From: Vitis vinifera
Taxonomy: Eukaryota; Streptophyta; Magnoliopsida; Vitales; Vitaceae
DNA length: 64,000 nt
Assembly (NCBI RefSeq): GCF_030704535.1
Contig: NC_081810.1
Span: forward strand, 3,753,501-3,817,500
Direction: 5' to 3'
Numbering within the stretch: the first letter of the stretch is position 1; every line of letters starts with the position of its first letter. A program made the translations under genes and the position numbers. Under the pieces are notes generated by a model. It ran no database searches. It was not told the DNA's origin and worked only from the letters and a program-made list of their open reading frames with translations. This document shows positions 1 to 11,489 of this stretch, one piece after another.

Positions 1-1600
1 AAATTTAAGCACCATTGGAAAATGCCGAAACCACCCATCTTTTCTGCATTTCTTTTAAATAAATAAATAAATATATAATTTAATTGATTCATTGCCTTAT
101 TGATACTTAAAACAATGACATGATAATCTCGTATTGACTTTATCTTTATTCCTCAGTGATTATGTCATACTACCATATCATAAAAAATAGCATTATTATA
201 TTCTTAAAATATTGTTAAAGAATATAATAGTGTTGGCATGCTTTTCTTTTTTTTTAAAAAAAAAATATAATTAAAAACCTAAGGAGAATTCTGTTTTTAA
301 CCTAACTAGACTTGGTAATTGAGTTAAGGTCCTCATTTCACCTGTAATTTAAACTCAAAACCCAATGAAATAGTAGAAATTGAGAAAAAGGATATTGACT
401 TTAAATAATCCCTAGAATACCCTTAACTATTAAATAAAAAAACTAATTCACTCTATCTTTCTCATTCTCTCTTTTAACTATTTTATCTTTCTCTCACCTA
501 TTTATTAGTGGGATTAAGTTGAATCATTTCCCAATAATTTTTCTCCATTAAATTAAATATGAAAGATAAATGGTTAAAAATTATTATTGTTAAATGCATT
601 TTTGAAGTAAATAACTTTTAAATACCTCATCAAATTTTTTTTTTTTTTTCAAACTTACATAATATATAATAAATATTTTTTAAATACCTTGAAAACTTAC
701 ATAATATATAATAAATGTTATTTTTTATTTCAAACTTATATTATGTCTTATATATATTAAACAATTTTTAAACACCTCATAAAATATTAGTATTCTTTAT
801 TTGTTCTAGCTTGCAAATTAGACATCAAATATTTTTTTTTCAAACTTATATAATATATATAATAAATAATTTTTAAATAGCTTAGCAAATTTTTTTTTGT
901 TTTTTACTTACAAAATAATAAATATGTTGTATATTATTTCTCATATATATTATATAATTTTTAAATACCTCATAAAATATTATTATTATTATTATTATTA
1001 TTGCAAATTAGACACATGATGTTTATTATTTCTCATATTATTTTAGAAATAATATAAACACTCACATGCATATATATAATATTAATCAAGAAGACAATAT
1101 TTCTAGTAATGGGCATAATTAAAGTCTTCAAGATATTCAAAATTTTTCCATTCCAAAATTACCTAATTGTTTTCCACACTGATCCTAAATATTTCTAAAT
1201 AAATATTTAAATATTGAAAACTATTAAAATAAATATTTTCTTATTAAAGCGATTTTTTAAAAGTAATAAGATAAAATTCATGAAATCTTCAAACCTCTAA
1301 TTACAATAAATATTTTTAATTTAAAAACTAATTTCATAATTTAAATTAATGATTTAAAAAAAAATAAAAATGTTATGAAAATAATTTTTGTTTATTTTAA
1401 TTCCATTTAAATATAATTTGTAATCTCTATTGACAACAATAAAATTATGTTTATAAAAACAAAATAGTAAAAATATGTATTTCATTTAGTTTACTTATAA
1501 TGAACAATTCAAACATGATTGATTTTAATTTTATTTCTTATGTATTAATTTTTGTAGGGAAGGTGTTAATGGCATAGTTTAGTAAAAAAAAAAATCTTAT
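1..1600. other. AT-rich intergenic DNA with short repeats
   Basis: No gene seen. The stretch is A/T rich with homopolymer runs. Between about 600 and 1010 a phrase resembling 'caaacttacataatatat' followed by 'tttttaaatacctcat' recurs several times at roughly 60-130 bp spacing, ending in an ATT trinucleotide run near 979-1002. This looks like decayed tandem or element-derived DNA; no open frame or RNA gene was recognised. Confidence 0.6.
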
Positions 1601-1659
1601 CAATAATCGTCTTAATGTCAAACTCAAGTTGTTTAAAAATCATACAAAACCTATTAAGA

Positions 1660-2455
1660 GTCTTATACACCATTGTATACTTGACACATTTTCCTTATAC
1701 AATTAATGTAATACTCTTGTATAGTGACACAAATTTCATATCCTTCCTAAATTATGTATCCATGCAGGTGTGTTAACTATGTTTTCAATGGTTTGGTTGG
1801 AAAAATTGTGGATGACTTAGGGTAAAAAAAATTTTCCTAAATATCATTATTAGGGGAAATATTGGAATTTTCATGTGAAAATTAAATAAAGTGCATGGCA
1901 TAAGTATATGACCTTTGGGTGATAAGAAAAATAAAGGAGTTATTTAGAATCAATTGAAATCTTTTATAAATGATGGTCTTGTACACTCTTGTAAACTTAG
2001 TATATTTCCCTTGTACAGTTAGTGTAATACCTTTGTACAATGACACAAATTTCATATCCCTTGTAAGTTATGTATCCATATAGTGTGTTTAATCATATTT
2101 CTAATGGTTTAATTGAGAAAATAGTGGATGATTTATGATCAAATTTTTTTCCCCAAATATCATTACTAGGAAAAATATTGGGCATGTGTGTTTAATTATA
2201 TTTATAATGGTTTAGTTGAGAAAATGATGGATGACTTATGATCAAATTTTTTCCCCAAATATCATTATTGTGAAAGTTATTGGAATTTCCATATAAGAAT
2301 TAAATAAAATGCATAACATATGTGTACAATTCGTGGATGATAAGAAAAATAAAAAAATAGTTTAGAATAGATTGAAATATTTCATAAAGAGTAGTCTTGT
2401 ACACTTAGTACATTTTCCTTGTAAAGTTAATGTGATATCATTGTACAATGACACA
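1660..2455. repeat. Imperfect tandem repeat, about 320-bp unit
   Basis: A unit starting near 'cttgtacact', then 'ttagtacattttcc', 'tttgtacaatgacacaa', 'aattgagaaaat' and 'ccccaaatatcatta' occurs at about 1660, about 1975 and (start only) about 2390. The second unit carries an extra internal duplication of roughly 100 bp: the stretch with 'tgatcaaattttttccccaaa' appears at about 2130 and again at about 2240. Copies have diverged by point changes and small indels. No coding sequence is seen. Confidence 0.7.
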
Positions 2456-2459
2456 ATAA

Positions 2460-4130
2460 ATGAATAAATGAAATTTAATTCTTTTTATTAATTTCATATA
2501 AAAAAAATAGTATTAAACAAGGTTTTCATTTTTTAATTAAATGTATTTTCAAAAAAAGACAATATAAAAATAAAAATAAAAAATAAAAAATAAAAACTTG
2601 AAAAATATTTTTAAATCAAGCTCAAGCATAATCTATATAATTTTTAACTACTTGTTTTCATCTAAAATGAGTAAATATACCCTTCAACCCATTTATATAA
2701 GAAAAATTCAATCTCTACTAGGTATAGATATACACTTCTAAAATTAGGTCATATGAAAACATTTTAATTGGGTATCTAAAATAAAAGTTATCCATCCATT
2801 ATTTTTCTTTCTTTTTTTTTTTTTAATAAATTTTTAATTAATTCAAATCATTAAAAAAATCTTTAGTAAACAAATTTGCAACATTTCATATAACTTATTA
2901 TTAAAAGTCATGTTTAAAAAGTTATTAAAATAAGAAAGAAAGAAGATTAAAAAAAAAATTAAACTTTTTATTTTATAATAGTAAAAAAAAAAAATTTAAA
3001 TACTTTTTAGTATAAAAGAAAAGAAAATAGTGAATATATTTATTTTAAATAGTTTTTTAATCATTAAATTATTTACTTCTAAATTGTAAAATATAATTTT
3101 TATTTATTTAAATTAATATTTAAAAAAAAAGTATTTTCCAAAATAGTATTTGAATCATTAGTATAATTTTTGTTTATTTATAATTTAAAAATAGAAAATA
3201 ATATTGATTTTTCAATTATTTATGAAAGAGTTTAAAAAAAATAATGAAAAATTTAAAAATGGTTAAATAAAAGAGAATTTGCTAGTAGTGGCATGTAAAG
3301 AGTGGTAAAATAAAAACAAAAATGAGTCAAAGGGTATTTTTGTTCATTGTTATCTCATATCCTTATAATCAATTATGGGTAGTTGGAGGATCTTACCTTA
3401 ATTATCAAACCCAAGTGGGTTGAAAACACAATTCTTCAAAAAAATCTAATGTTTTTTTTTTTAAATAATTAAAAAAACTTTAAATATCTCAATTTTTAAA
3501 ATAATTTTTAAGAATATAAAATAAATTTATACTATTTGTATAAGAATTTTTTACCTTTTATATAAAAAAAAATTATTGTAAAAAACAATATCCTACACCT
3601 CATACATAATTCTGAAATTTCAAACAGAAAAAATAAATAAAAAACCATTAAGCATGATCTTAGACCATAAAACTAGATTTCTAATAATAAATCCTTTCTA
3701 AAGTTGAAAGGATGTTGGGCATGACCCCAGCTCAGAGAAGGAGACAGTGGGTCATTGGCGTAGCTTTGGGGGCACTAGAGAAAATAAATGGGAAGAGGTA
3801 GGAGTCAAGTTTTCAACCTTTTTATTTTTTTTCTTTTTTAAAATTTTTTTGGAAACTCTTTCTGAGGCCATGGATGAGAATAAGATTGTCCTGAAGCAGG
3901 AAATTGCGTGAGGAACACAAAACCCAACAAAGGAAAAGTCCTCACTCTTCACTTGCTCTATTTGCCTTTAACTAACATCACGTGTCCCCGTCTTTGTCCT
4001 CGTTTTTGTTTTGTTTTTATTTCTATCGATCTTCCCCTCTCTCTTTCGAGCCTTTACTTAAAAAAAAGATGGACAAGTCAATGAATGCGCGTTTGAGTTA
4101 GACATCAAACAAAGAAAGGGATAAGCAAAG
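2460..4130. other. AT-rich intergenic DNA, no gene seen
   Basis: Very AT-rich to about 3650, then more balanced from 3700. No reading frame with family resemblance was found; the small open frames here lack domain character. The balanced part may be the distal 3' flank of the F-box/kelch gene or decayed element DNA. Confidence 0.5.
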
Positions 4131-5947
4131 GTGTTAGGCCGTCATCCAAAAAGGAAGTTGAGAAAGAAACGCAAAGTCCACAGATGACCTCTCAAAAGAT
4201 CACCATCGGAGAGGTTTCCAGTTAGGTTTTCAAATGATGAATTTCGACTATATACAAAAACAATCTGTATCCAGCCATATCCAGCCATACCCAGCCATAT
4301 ATCGTTTGGAAATGATAAGTTCATTTAGCACGGTTCATAACCCTTTTCCCTGTGATTAACAATCATATCTCATGGGACAAAGGTGAAAATGAAGTGAGAA
4401 TCAACAAATTCAACCAATGTTTTGGTTGATATCTTGGGAAAATCAATCAAACTACCAAAGGTGCATGAATGACTGATCCCCTATGAGCAGCCAAATTGGA
4501 CTCGTTTCAAATAGTATCCAAAAAGAATGCACTCTTTCCAACTGCAAGCATATAATCCAAAATTTGTTAGAAATTATTTTAAAGAACTTAGACATAGTCA
4601 ATTTTGCAGGCACTGTCGGATGCCTTTGAAAAGGAATATTAATAATTCCCAAATCCAAAATGGCGACCAAGGATAAGGCATTTAAGTACATTGAAAGAGA
4701 ATGTCATTATTCAATAATACAGAGCTAAGATTGCAGATAAAGTGGATTTGCATCCATTTATGAAACTGCGAATCCGATCCATGATGAGCTAATAGAGAAG
4801 TATGACAGCATTTGAGTTGCTAAGAATGAAAAGAAGTCAGTGGAATTTGGAATAATAATCCGGAACATATGCATAGGGTAGGATTACAACACCTCTCAGA
4901 ATAATACTCAGAGAGGAGAATCATGCTCACCAGGGTTCCCAATACCACCAAGAAGACAAACTAAAAAAAAATTCATTTTGCACTTTGATGACCTGAGAAG
5001 AGCCAGTACAACAATCTTGCAGGATTAAAAAAAAATAAAAGGCAGGAGAGAAGATAAGCAGCAATATAAAAATAATAAATACACATCCATCCAACTAACT
5101 TAGGCTGTTTTTGCCCCTGGAAACTACCACTGGGAATGAGGATGACAAGTGCCTCTTTTCCACTAGATTTAACCTGAGATTTACCATTCAAGCATCTATA
5201 CCAATGTGAGCAAAAGTCTGACTAGCCTAAATGAATTTAAGAACTCCCCAAAGGATGTGCATTTTGGACTCAGGACTTTACCAAGAACTAGAATGAGTTC
5301 TTTACCCACCTGAAGCCACAAACGACAATATAAATGCCACAACCTACTAGAATGTATGGAATATCAAAGCTTTTACACCGGATCTGTGCCTTGTAGAGGC
5401 CTAGAAATTAATTTCTTGCAGAGGGGAAAAATGTTTAATCCACTAGTAAAATGAATGAACAGTTGTGACAAGATGAAGCTTAGAGCACAAAGTCTGAAGC
5501 TGCAAAATTCATAGTAGTCATTGTTCTATTTCCAAGCACCAACAGTAAGGAGCATGAAGTCACTGGAACAAACTATGAAAATGGAAAGGACAGTAAACAA
5601 TAAACAAAGAATGAACTTCAAAACATGAAACAATAAAGCTTTTCAATTTATTCGTATGAAAAGTTTGGATGTGGATCTGAAACATCACTTGAAAAATAAG
5701 ATAAGAGAGCAGACCATTGCCAGAGTGACCTCTTGACAGAAAAGAGACTTGCAGGGTCATGGAAATAAGGAACACATCCAAAATACAGTAATGTTAAAAG
5801 AAAAGGAACAAGTTCTCAGCTTGAGAGAGGCTGTCTCAACAATATCTATTCTAGTCAATCAGATAAATGAGCAGGAAGCAACCTAAAAGGCCAGGCAAGA
5901 TGGCAGATACCTGTTCCTCCTGTTGAGTCAATCTAAAGACCGAATTC
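4131..5947. other. 3' flank of F-box/kelch gene; nothing else recognised
   Basis: Downstream of the minus-strand F-box/kelch stop codon. Base composition is more balanced than the flanking DNA and part of this is probably 3' UTR, but no clear poly(A) site could be fixed by eye. The 60-79 residue minus-strand open frames here resemble no known family. Confidence 0.4.
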
Positions 5948-7078
5948 TTAACAACCCATGACAGCACAGTTGTAGACGAAAACCCCCACATGTTCCTTCA
6001 CACCAATAACCTTCCAATCCAATGTGCCATCCTTGACCCCTGACTTTGGATGCCAAGAGTTCAGCACAACAGCTTCACCTTCTGGTCCCCTTTGCCCACC
6101 CACAACCAGAAGTTGCTCCCCACATGCCTTGAAAGCCAGGCCCCAACCATTTGACAAATCAGCCCTGACTGGAAGCCTTCCCAACACATCCCATGTGTTC
6201 TTCTCCTTGTCATACTTCTTCACCATGTTTGTTAGATACTCAACTGCATATAACTGGTTATCCACAACTGCCACAAGAGGAGGTGCCTGAGCAGCTCTAT
6301 TGACATTTGGATACATTCCCTCTATTTTCCTCCATTCCCTAGTCTTAAGATCAAACTCCTCTCCACAAGTTAATGAATCAGTAGGACTTGTCATCCCGCC
6401 AATCACATAGAATTTCCCATCCATGAAAAAACCAGAGCACAATCTGCGAGGGGAGTGCATGTTGGGTAACATTTCCCATCTACCCGACGAAGAGTCATAT
6501 AATTCTGCTGATTTCAAGACATTCCCGCTCTTATCACTTCCACCTGCAACAATAGCTATGGAACCAAGGCTACTTGACCCAAACAAACAACGAGGGAGAT
6601 TCATTCCTTGACATTTGATCCAATTGCCTCTAACTAAACTATACTTCCAAATCGCAAAATCATAAAATTCACGGCCAAAGACCAGCAATTCACTGCCCAC
6701 AGCTAATGACTCCTTATCTGCATGGTTGAAACACTCATCACAGGGGATTTTGGGCAATTTCATCCATTTCTTTCTCATGGCATCAAATGCCTCCCATCCC
6801 CTCAGGTCACAAACCAAATACACCCAATGCTCCGCAATTCCTAAGACCTTCCGCTCTCCATATAAATTCCCACTTTTGATCAACTTATTAAACCTTGTGT
6901 TGAGGCATGATAATGAAGCATAATCAGATCTACAAGCCAAAGCTAGACATTTCAACGCCACATCATCACAAAGACCAGGGAGAAGAGAACCATTTGTTTC
7001 TATTTGACCACATCCATCATAGACTCGTCTCTTCGACCTCATATTTGAGAGATTAGTTTCCATTTCTTCTTTCCCCAA
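5948..7078 (-). CDS. F-box/kelch-repeat protein, 376 aa
   Basis: Probable substrate receptor of an SCF-type ubiquitin ligase: the F-box would bind an ASK/SKP1 protein and the kelch propeller the target. The single exon starts at 7078 and stops at 5948. Residues about 32-75 form a degenerate F-box ([18 protein letters not shown], then a Leu/Phe-rich helix). Kelch repeats follow: 'GSIAIVAGG' near 172-180, 'GKFYVIGGM' near 221-229 and '[11 protein letters not shown]' near 321-331, each with the double glycine, plus Tyr/Trp positions such as ELYD...RWEMLP near 192-205. Length and layout match the plant F-box/kelch group including Arabidopsis At5g60570 and At1g74510. The real substrate is unknown. 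No frameshift or stop breaks the frame. The upstream non-coding stretch probably holds a 5' UTR intron. A kelch-only role without ligase activity cannot be excluded. Confidence 0.92.
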   Translation of the reverse strand: MGKEEMETNLSNMRSKRRVYDGCGQIETNGSLLPGLCDDVALKCLALACRSDYASLSCLNTRFNKLIKSGNLYGERKVLGIAEHWVYLVCDLRGWEAFDAMRKKWMKLPKIPCDECFNHADKESLAVGSELLVFGREFYDFAIWKYSLVRGNWIKCQGMNLPRCLFGSSSLGSIAIVAGGSDKSGNVLKSAELYDSSSGRWEMLPNMHSPRRLCSGFFMDGKFYVIGGMTSPTDSLTCGEEFDLKTREWRKIEGMYPNVNRAAQAPPLVAVVDNQLYAVEYLTNMVKKYDKEKNTWDVLGRLPVRADLSNGWGLAFKACGEQLLVVGGQRGPEGEAVVLNSWHPKSGVKDGTLDWKVIGVKEHVGVFVYNCAVMGC

Positions 7079-7920
7079 AAAATAATCCTAGCAAGATTTA
7101 CTTTTCATATATAAATGATGTAACAGTTTCTTCAATCTAAAGCTCTCTGAGAACATATTAACAGATCTTTACCATGCTCCAAGAAAATTATACCAATTTT
7201 GCAAACAAACAACAAGCTGAAGGGACATCATTGACGCTATGCCGCAACTCTCGCTCACGTTCCCAATAGTCGGAGGAAAGGTTCAGATATTTGCAGGCCA
7301 ACATTCTCCATCTATTTATTTTATCCATCAATCCACCAAATCAATCATATAAATCCATATCCGTATCGTGCTCAGCATCGAACCTATTACAATGAGAAAT
7401 ATATAACGAAATAAGCGCAAATTTTTGTATTCACAAAGCCATCGAATTCATCGTCCAATCTCCGGAGAAGTTTCTGAATTCCAGGAATTCAACCTCCGGA
7501 GAAATTAACGACTGTTTCCACCCAATCCGTAAAGAGTTATTTAAAAAGACTAATGCCAGAATATGAGCTGAGCATATATTCAAACAAAAATCAACGAGAA
7601 ATCAGATCAAACTTGCAGAGTTATTGTTCGATCCAAATCTAACCTCTAGCAAGATGTTCGGATCCCAATCAGACGGAGGTAATTGGTCGGATCTCGCCGT
7701 CGAAAAATGGAGGATACCGGAGAGAGAATTAATGACGGATAGAAGTCGCCGGATAAAATTGATGAGAAGAAGAAACTTTCAGGTGCATACCAGCAACTAT
7801 AGAGGATTGATCGGATCTCAGCTATCGAATTTCAGGAGAATACGCCAGAAAACTTTTCCCGTCGAACATGTCGCCGGAGTCCGGTGAACGAGAGAGAAAG
7901 AGAGGGGAAGAGAGAGATAA
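7079..7920 (-). promoter_or_regulatory. 5' UTR and proximal promoter of F-box/kelch gene
   Basis: Above the ATG at 7078 the minus strand carries a plausible 3' splice site (cttgctag) about 20 bases upstream and candidate donors near 7640-7660, suggesting a 5' UTR intron. CT-rich sequence on the minus strand near 7890-7920 fits a plant transcription start region. Exact start and intron borders were inferred by eye; cDNA would be needed. Confidence 0.4.
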
Positions 7921-7989
7921 AAGAAGCTGACTGACTCGAGGGGCGTTGGATTGAAAACCGAAATTAGAAAAAAAATGGTGGTTCTTTGC

Positions 7990-9590
7990 ACCAATACCCC
8001 TGAAATTTATAATATTCTTCTTTTGCCCCCTACTTTCTTATGTATTTTGCTGAAGTGGTCCTCAGCGGTAGAAAAGGGCGCAGATCTGCAGAGCATTTTG
8101 GAAGTTGGCTCTCAAAAAGAGAGTTTCCAGTAATAGTTCAATTGTCAAAAAATGGAAAAATGAAAGGGATTGAAACAAAAAAAGCTAAAAAAAAGAAAAA
8201 TAAAATTATTTACTATTTGGTAACTGTTTACGAAACAGTTATGAAAAAATAATTTTTAAAAACAGTTTTTGAAAACTATTCTATAATATTATATAAAACA
8301 AAATATATTTAAGAATTTGAAATATTTTTAAATTTTTTTATATATCTATATCTTTATTTTAATAATTAATTTTTAAAACAACTTTCAAGTGAATAAAACT
8401 AAAACACGTCCTCTAGAAACACTAGATTTATTTTTTTGTTCTTGAAAATAAAAAAACAAAAAATAGTTTTTGATTATCAAAGTGTTTTCTAATTTTTTTT
8501 TTTTTTTTGGAAAGCAAAAACAATTCTTGAAAAAGTTGTCAAATAGACCTAAAACATTTTCAACTGTAACTTTCAAAAAAAAAAAAAAAAAAACACCTTG
8601 TCAACTATAAAAAATTTTCTTTATTTTTTTTAAATTTCATTATTTAGAAATTTAAAATTTTAATACATGGACTAAAAGAGTTTCTATTAATATTTTAATA
8701 TATAATTTGATATTAAATTTATTTTATAAATTTGATATTAAATTTATTTTATAAATTTTGTTATTTGGATTTCATTTAATAAAAATGGGTAAATATTTTT
8801 AGAGTAATATTACATCTAAAAGGTTAATAATAAATTTACAAATCTAGAAAGAAAAAAAAATTATAAAAAAAACAATGGAAATGACTATTATGACCATTTG
8901 CTTGAAAAATCATACATGCATGTCTTTCTTTGCTCACTCATCACTCAAATAGATGATAAATCTTTCAAAATTATTCACTATTTTTGTTCCTTTTAGAAAT
9001 TTATTAAAAAATATATAAAAATAAAAATCAATCTAAATGAGGCCAAGTCCAATAAATCAATTTAGGGTTTATTAGGGAGTAAGAAAGTATAGGAATGCAA
9101 CAATACCAATGTGTAAGTACATGGTGGACTTGTAAAAAGTACTGTCTAAGGAATCAAACAGTACTTGTTAAGAAACCTAAGACCCTTGTCACTCATTAGA
9201 TAAAAATTCAAACTTTGCCTAAGCTGTTAATTAAAGGTTAAAAACATCAAGTAACATCCTTTAATCACATGGGAGTTTCTTTCCTCTTATATAAATCTAT
9301 TTTCATGTGGAGCTCGATGAAATCACTTTTACCCCTTTTACACTTTTCTTTCAAAGTGTTTTTACGAGATTTGATCACGATTGGAATGTCGGATAAAATC
9401 AATATTAGATTCTTAAAAATGAGTACGAAAAGAATGCATGTACGACGGGATGGAAAGTTAATCCTTGATTTAAATAAAAAAACCAATACTTGCTATTATT
9501 CCCTATAATTTTTCATAATACTAGACTTTAATTGTAAGTAAAGTTCATGTACGTAATGTGATACTAAATCAATAATATTGTTTTGTTCAA
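7990..9590. other. AT-rich intergenic DNA with fold-back-like segment
   Basis: No gene seen. Around 8215-8545 there are complementary segments such as 'aactgtttacgaaacagtt' and 'aaaacagtttttgaaaactatt', with phrases like 'gtcaaatagacct' typical of small fold-back or MITE-type repeats. Long A and T runs follow near 8490 and 8575. Confidence 0.4.
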
Positions 9591-9602
9591 TCTTTTTTAT
9601 CA

Positions 9603-11480
9603 TGGTATCAAAGCGGTTTTGAAATTTTTTTTTCTCTTATTCTTCATTCAAGCATCGTTCGCTCACCACTATTCATTCTTACCATGGAGACTTTTTCATA
9701 AAAGTTGAATCTATGAATCATTATCATCCTCATTCCCCAGATACCCCAAGGACAATTTTGGTTTCTCTATCATTAAATGGATAAAACCATATTGTTTGGA
9801 GTAAAGTGGTGTTTAAATATGTTTTGTGGATGAAAATTTGTCTAAATCGTTGATGATAGGTTCGAATTTTGAACAATGAAAACAATGTGATGACATGTTT
9901 TCTCTTGGATCATGAATGTTGTTTCATCATAAATAACTGGATCTTGAAGAAAGATGTTCTCAAGTCAATGGGTCACAAATTTGTGATCTATGACTAACCA
10001 CCTGACAATGATTCTTGAAAGCCTATGCCAATGACATCATAACAATGTGAACAGTTGCATTTAATTTTACAATCCAAAGAAAATTATTTAGGGAACTTTG
10101 GTCCCGTTGCAACTTAAAATGTACGATTCTAAATGTCTTTTCCCCTTATACCAATTCTTAGATCATAAACTCTAAAGCTACGAATCATATGGTTAGTTCT
10201 CCATCTTGTTTCTTTCAAACCAAACTAATCTCTTCAATTGTGAAATTGCCAAATGGAACAAATGGCCCTATTAACATATAGAGAGTATGCAATTAACATC
10301 TTTTATCATTTTATTTAATGTTACTTGTGTGTCAAGCTTTCGATTCAATTTAAGTTTAGTAAGTCAATTAGTTCATCATGAAAATTACTTGTTTTTTCTA
10401 TTGACTCTTGTTTTCTACAAGACCAATTACAAAGGAAGACAATTGGAGTGGGTAAGTCACATGATGACTTTTATTCTTCATATATTTGGAGTTTGAATCC
10501 CCTTCTTTATCACATTTTACTTCATTTGTATTCACCTCATGGCACCTAACACTAAGACACCTTAGCTCAAATAGTCTTAAATTGCTTTCCAAATGTATAT
10601 ACAGTGTTGAGAAATTTTCGCATACTAAGTTCCACGTTCAAGATTTGTGGATCCTTAAATATTTCCTTGGGATTGAGGTTTCTCACTTAAAGCATGACAT
10701 TTTTTTTAATAAAAAAAAAAAAATACTCCTTGGAGCTTCTTGAGTATCTCACCTTCTTACTTTCAAAGCCTTCCTCCAAACATCATCTTAAGTTGGACAA
10801 ATTCAATGATAAATTACTATCAAGTCCTTCTCATTATTGTAGACTAATTGGAAAATTTTTATATCTCTCAAGTCACTCATCTAGATATCTCCTATAGTGT
10901 GTCAAGCCAATTTTTGGATTAGCCAAGACAATTTCACTTGTTGTCCTTTTTATCTCAAAGGTTGTCTTGGGCAAGAATTCTTCTCTATTTTTCTAATGCA
11001 CTAGAGTTAAATGCTTGCAATGATTCAAAGTGAGTTGGTTGTCTTGTATTCGATTACAGGATACAGTGTTTTGTTTGAGGATTCACCAATTTATTGGTAA
11101 TCAAAGAAATAAACTACTATTTCGTGTTCCTTCATTGATGTTGAATATTAACTAATGACTATTATTTGTTATGAAATCATTTAGTTAAAAAATTTATTTG
11201 TCAATCTCAACGTCTCTAATGTGTAGCCTACTCTTTTTTTTGTGACAAAAGAATGACGTTCCATATCATTCACAATCCTAGTTTTCATGAGCGTACTAAG
11301 CACACTAACATCAGTTGTCATCTCATTTACCAAAATATTTAACTAGGGCTTATTCAAATTACTTATCCTCCTTTCGCTGAGCAATTAACTAGCATATTCA
11401 CAAAAACATCTTGGATTACACCATTTCGTTATCTGATTTTCAAATTGGGCATTCATAACCTCCACACACCATTTTGAGAG
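9603..11480 (+). mobile_element. Decayed Ty1/copia retrotransposon remnant
   Basis: A primer-binding-site-like 'tggtatcaaagc' at 9603-9614 differs at one base from the usual copia initiator-Met tRNA site. About 9700-10000 encodes broken gag-like pieces (a 'HPHSPDTPR' stretch, then an 'NG..HIVWSK' stretch). About 10640-10900 encodes reverse-transcriptase pieces ('LKYFLGIEVSHLKH', then 'YCRLIGKFLYLS'). About 10960-11140 matches RNase H ('ITGYSVLFEDSPIYW'). About 11250-11470 matches the polyprotein C-terminus ('[10 protein letters not shown]', 'LTSIFTK', 'KLGIHNLHTPF'). Many stops and frameshifts interrupt it and the middle (protease, integrase) is missing. A purine-rich stretch near 11471-11485 may be the polypurine tract. 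LTRs could not be matched by eye. Confidence 0.8.
10569..11470 (+). pseudogene. Copia pol fragment: RT and RNase H
   Basis: Three frames must be combined to follow the copia RT-RNase H order, so this is non-functional. The RT part is recognised by 'LKYFLGIEV' and the 'LIGKFLYLS' block, RNase H by 'TGYSVLFEDSPIYW' and the terminal 'FHERTKH' segment. The catalytic YVDD box lies outside the surviving part. It belongs to the element at 9603-11480. Confidence 0.8.
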
Positions 11481-11489
11481 GAGAGCATT

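Noticed and set aside
6024..6923. Plus-strand open frames overlapping the F-box/kelch gene
   Set aside because: They are antisense shadows of a well-supported coding exon and show no family features.
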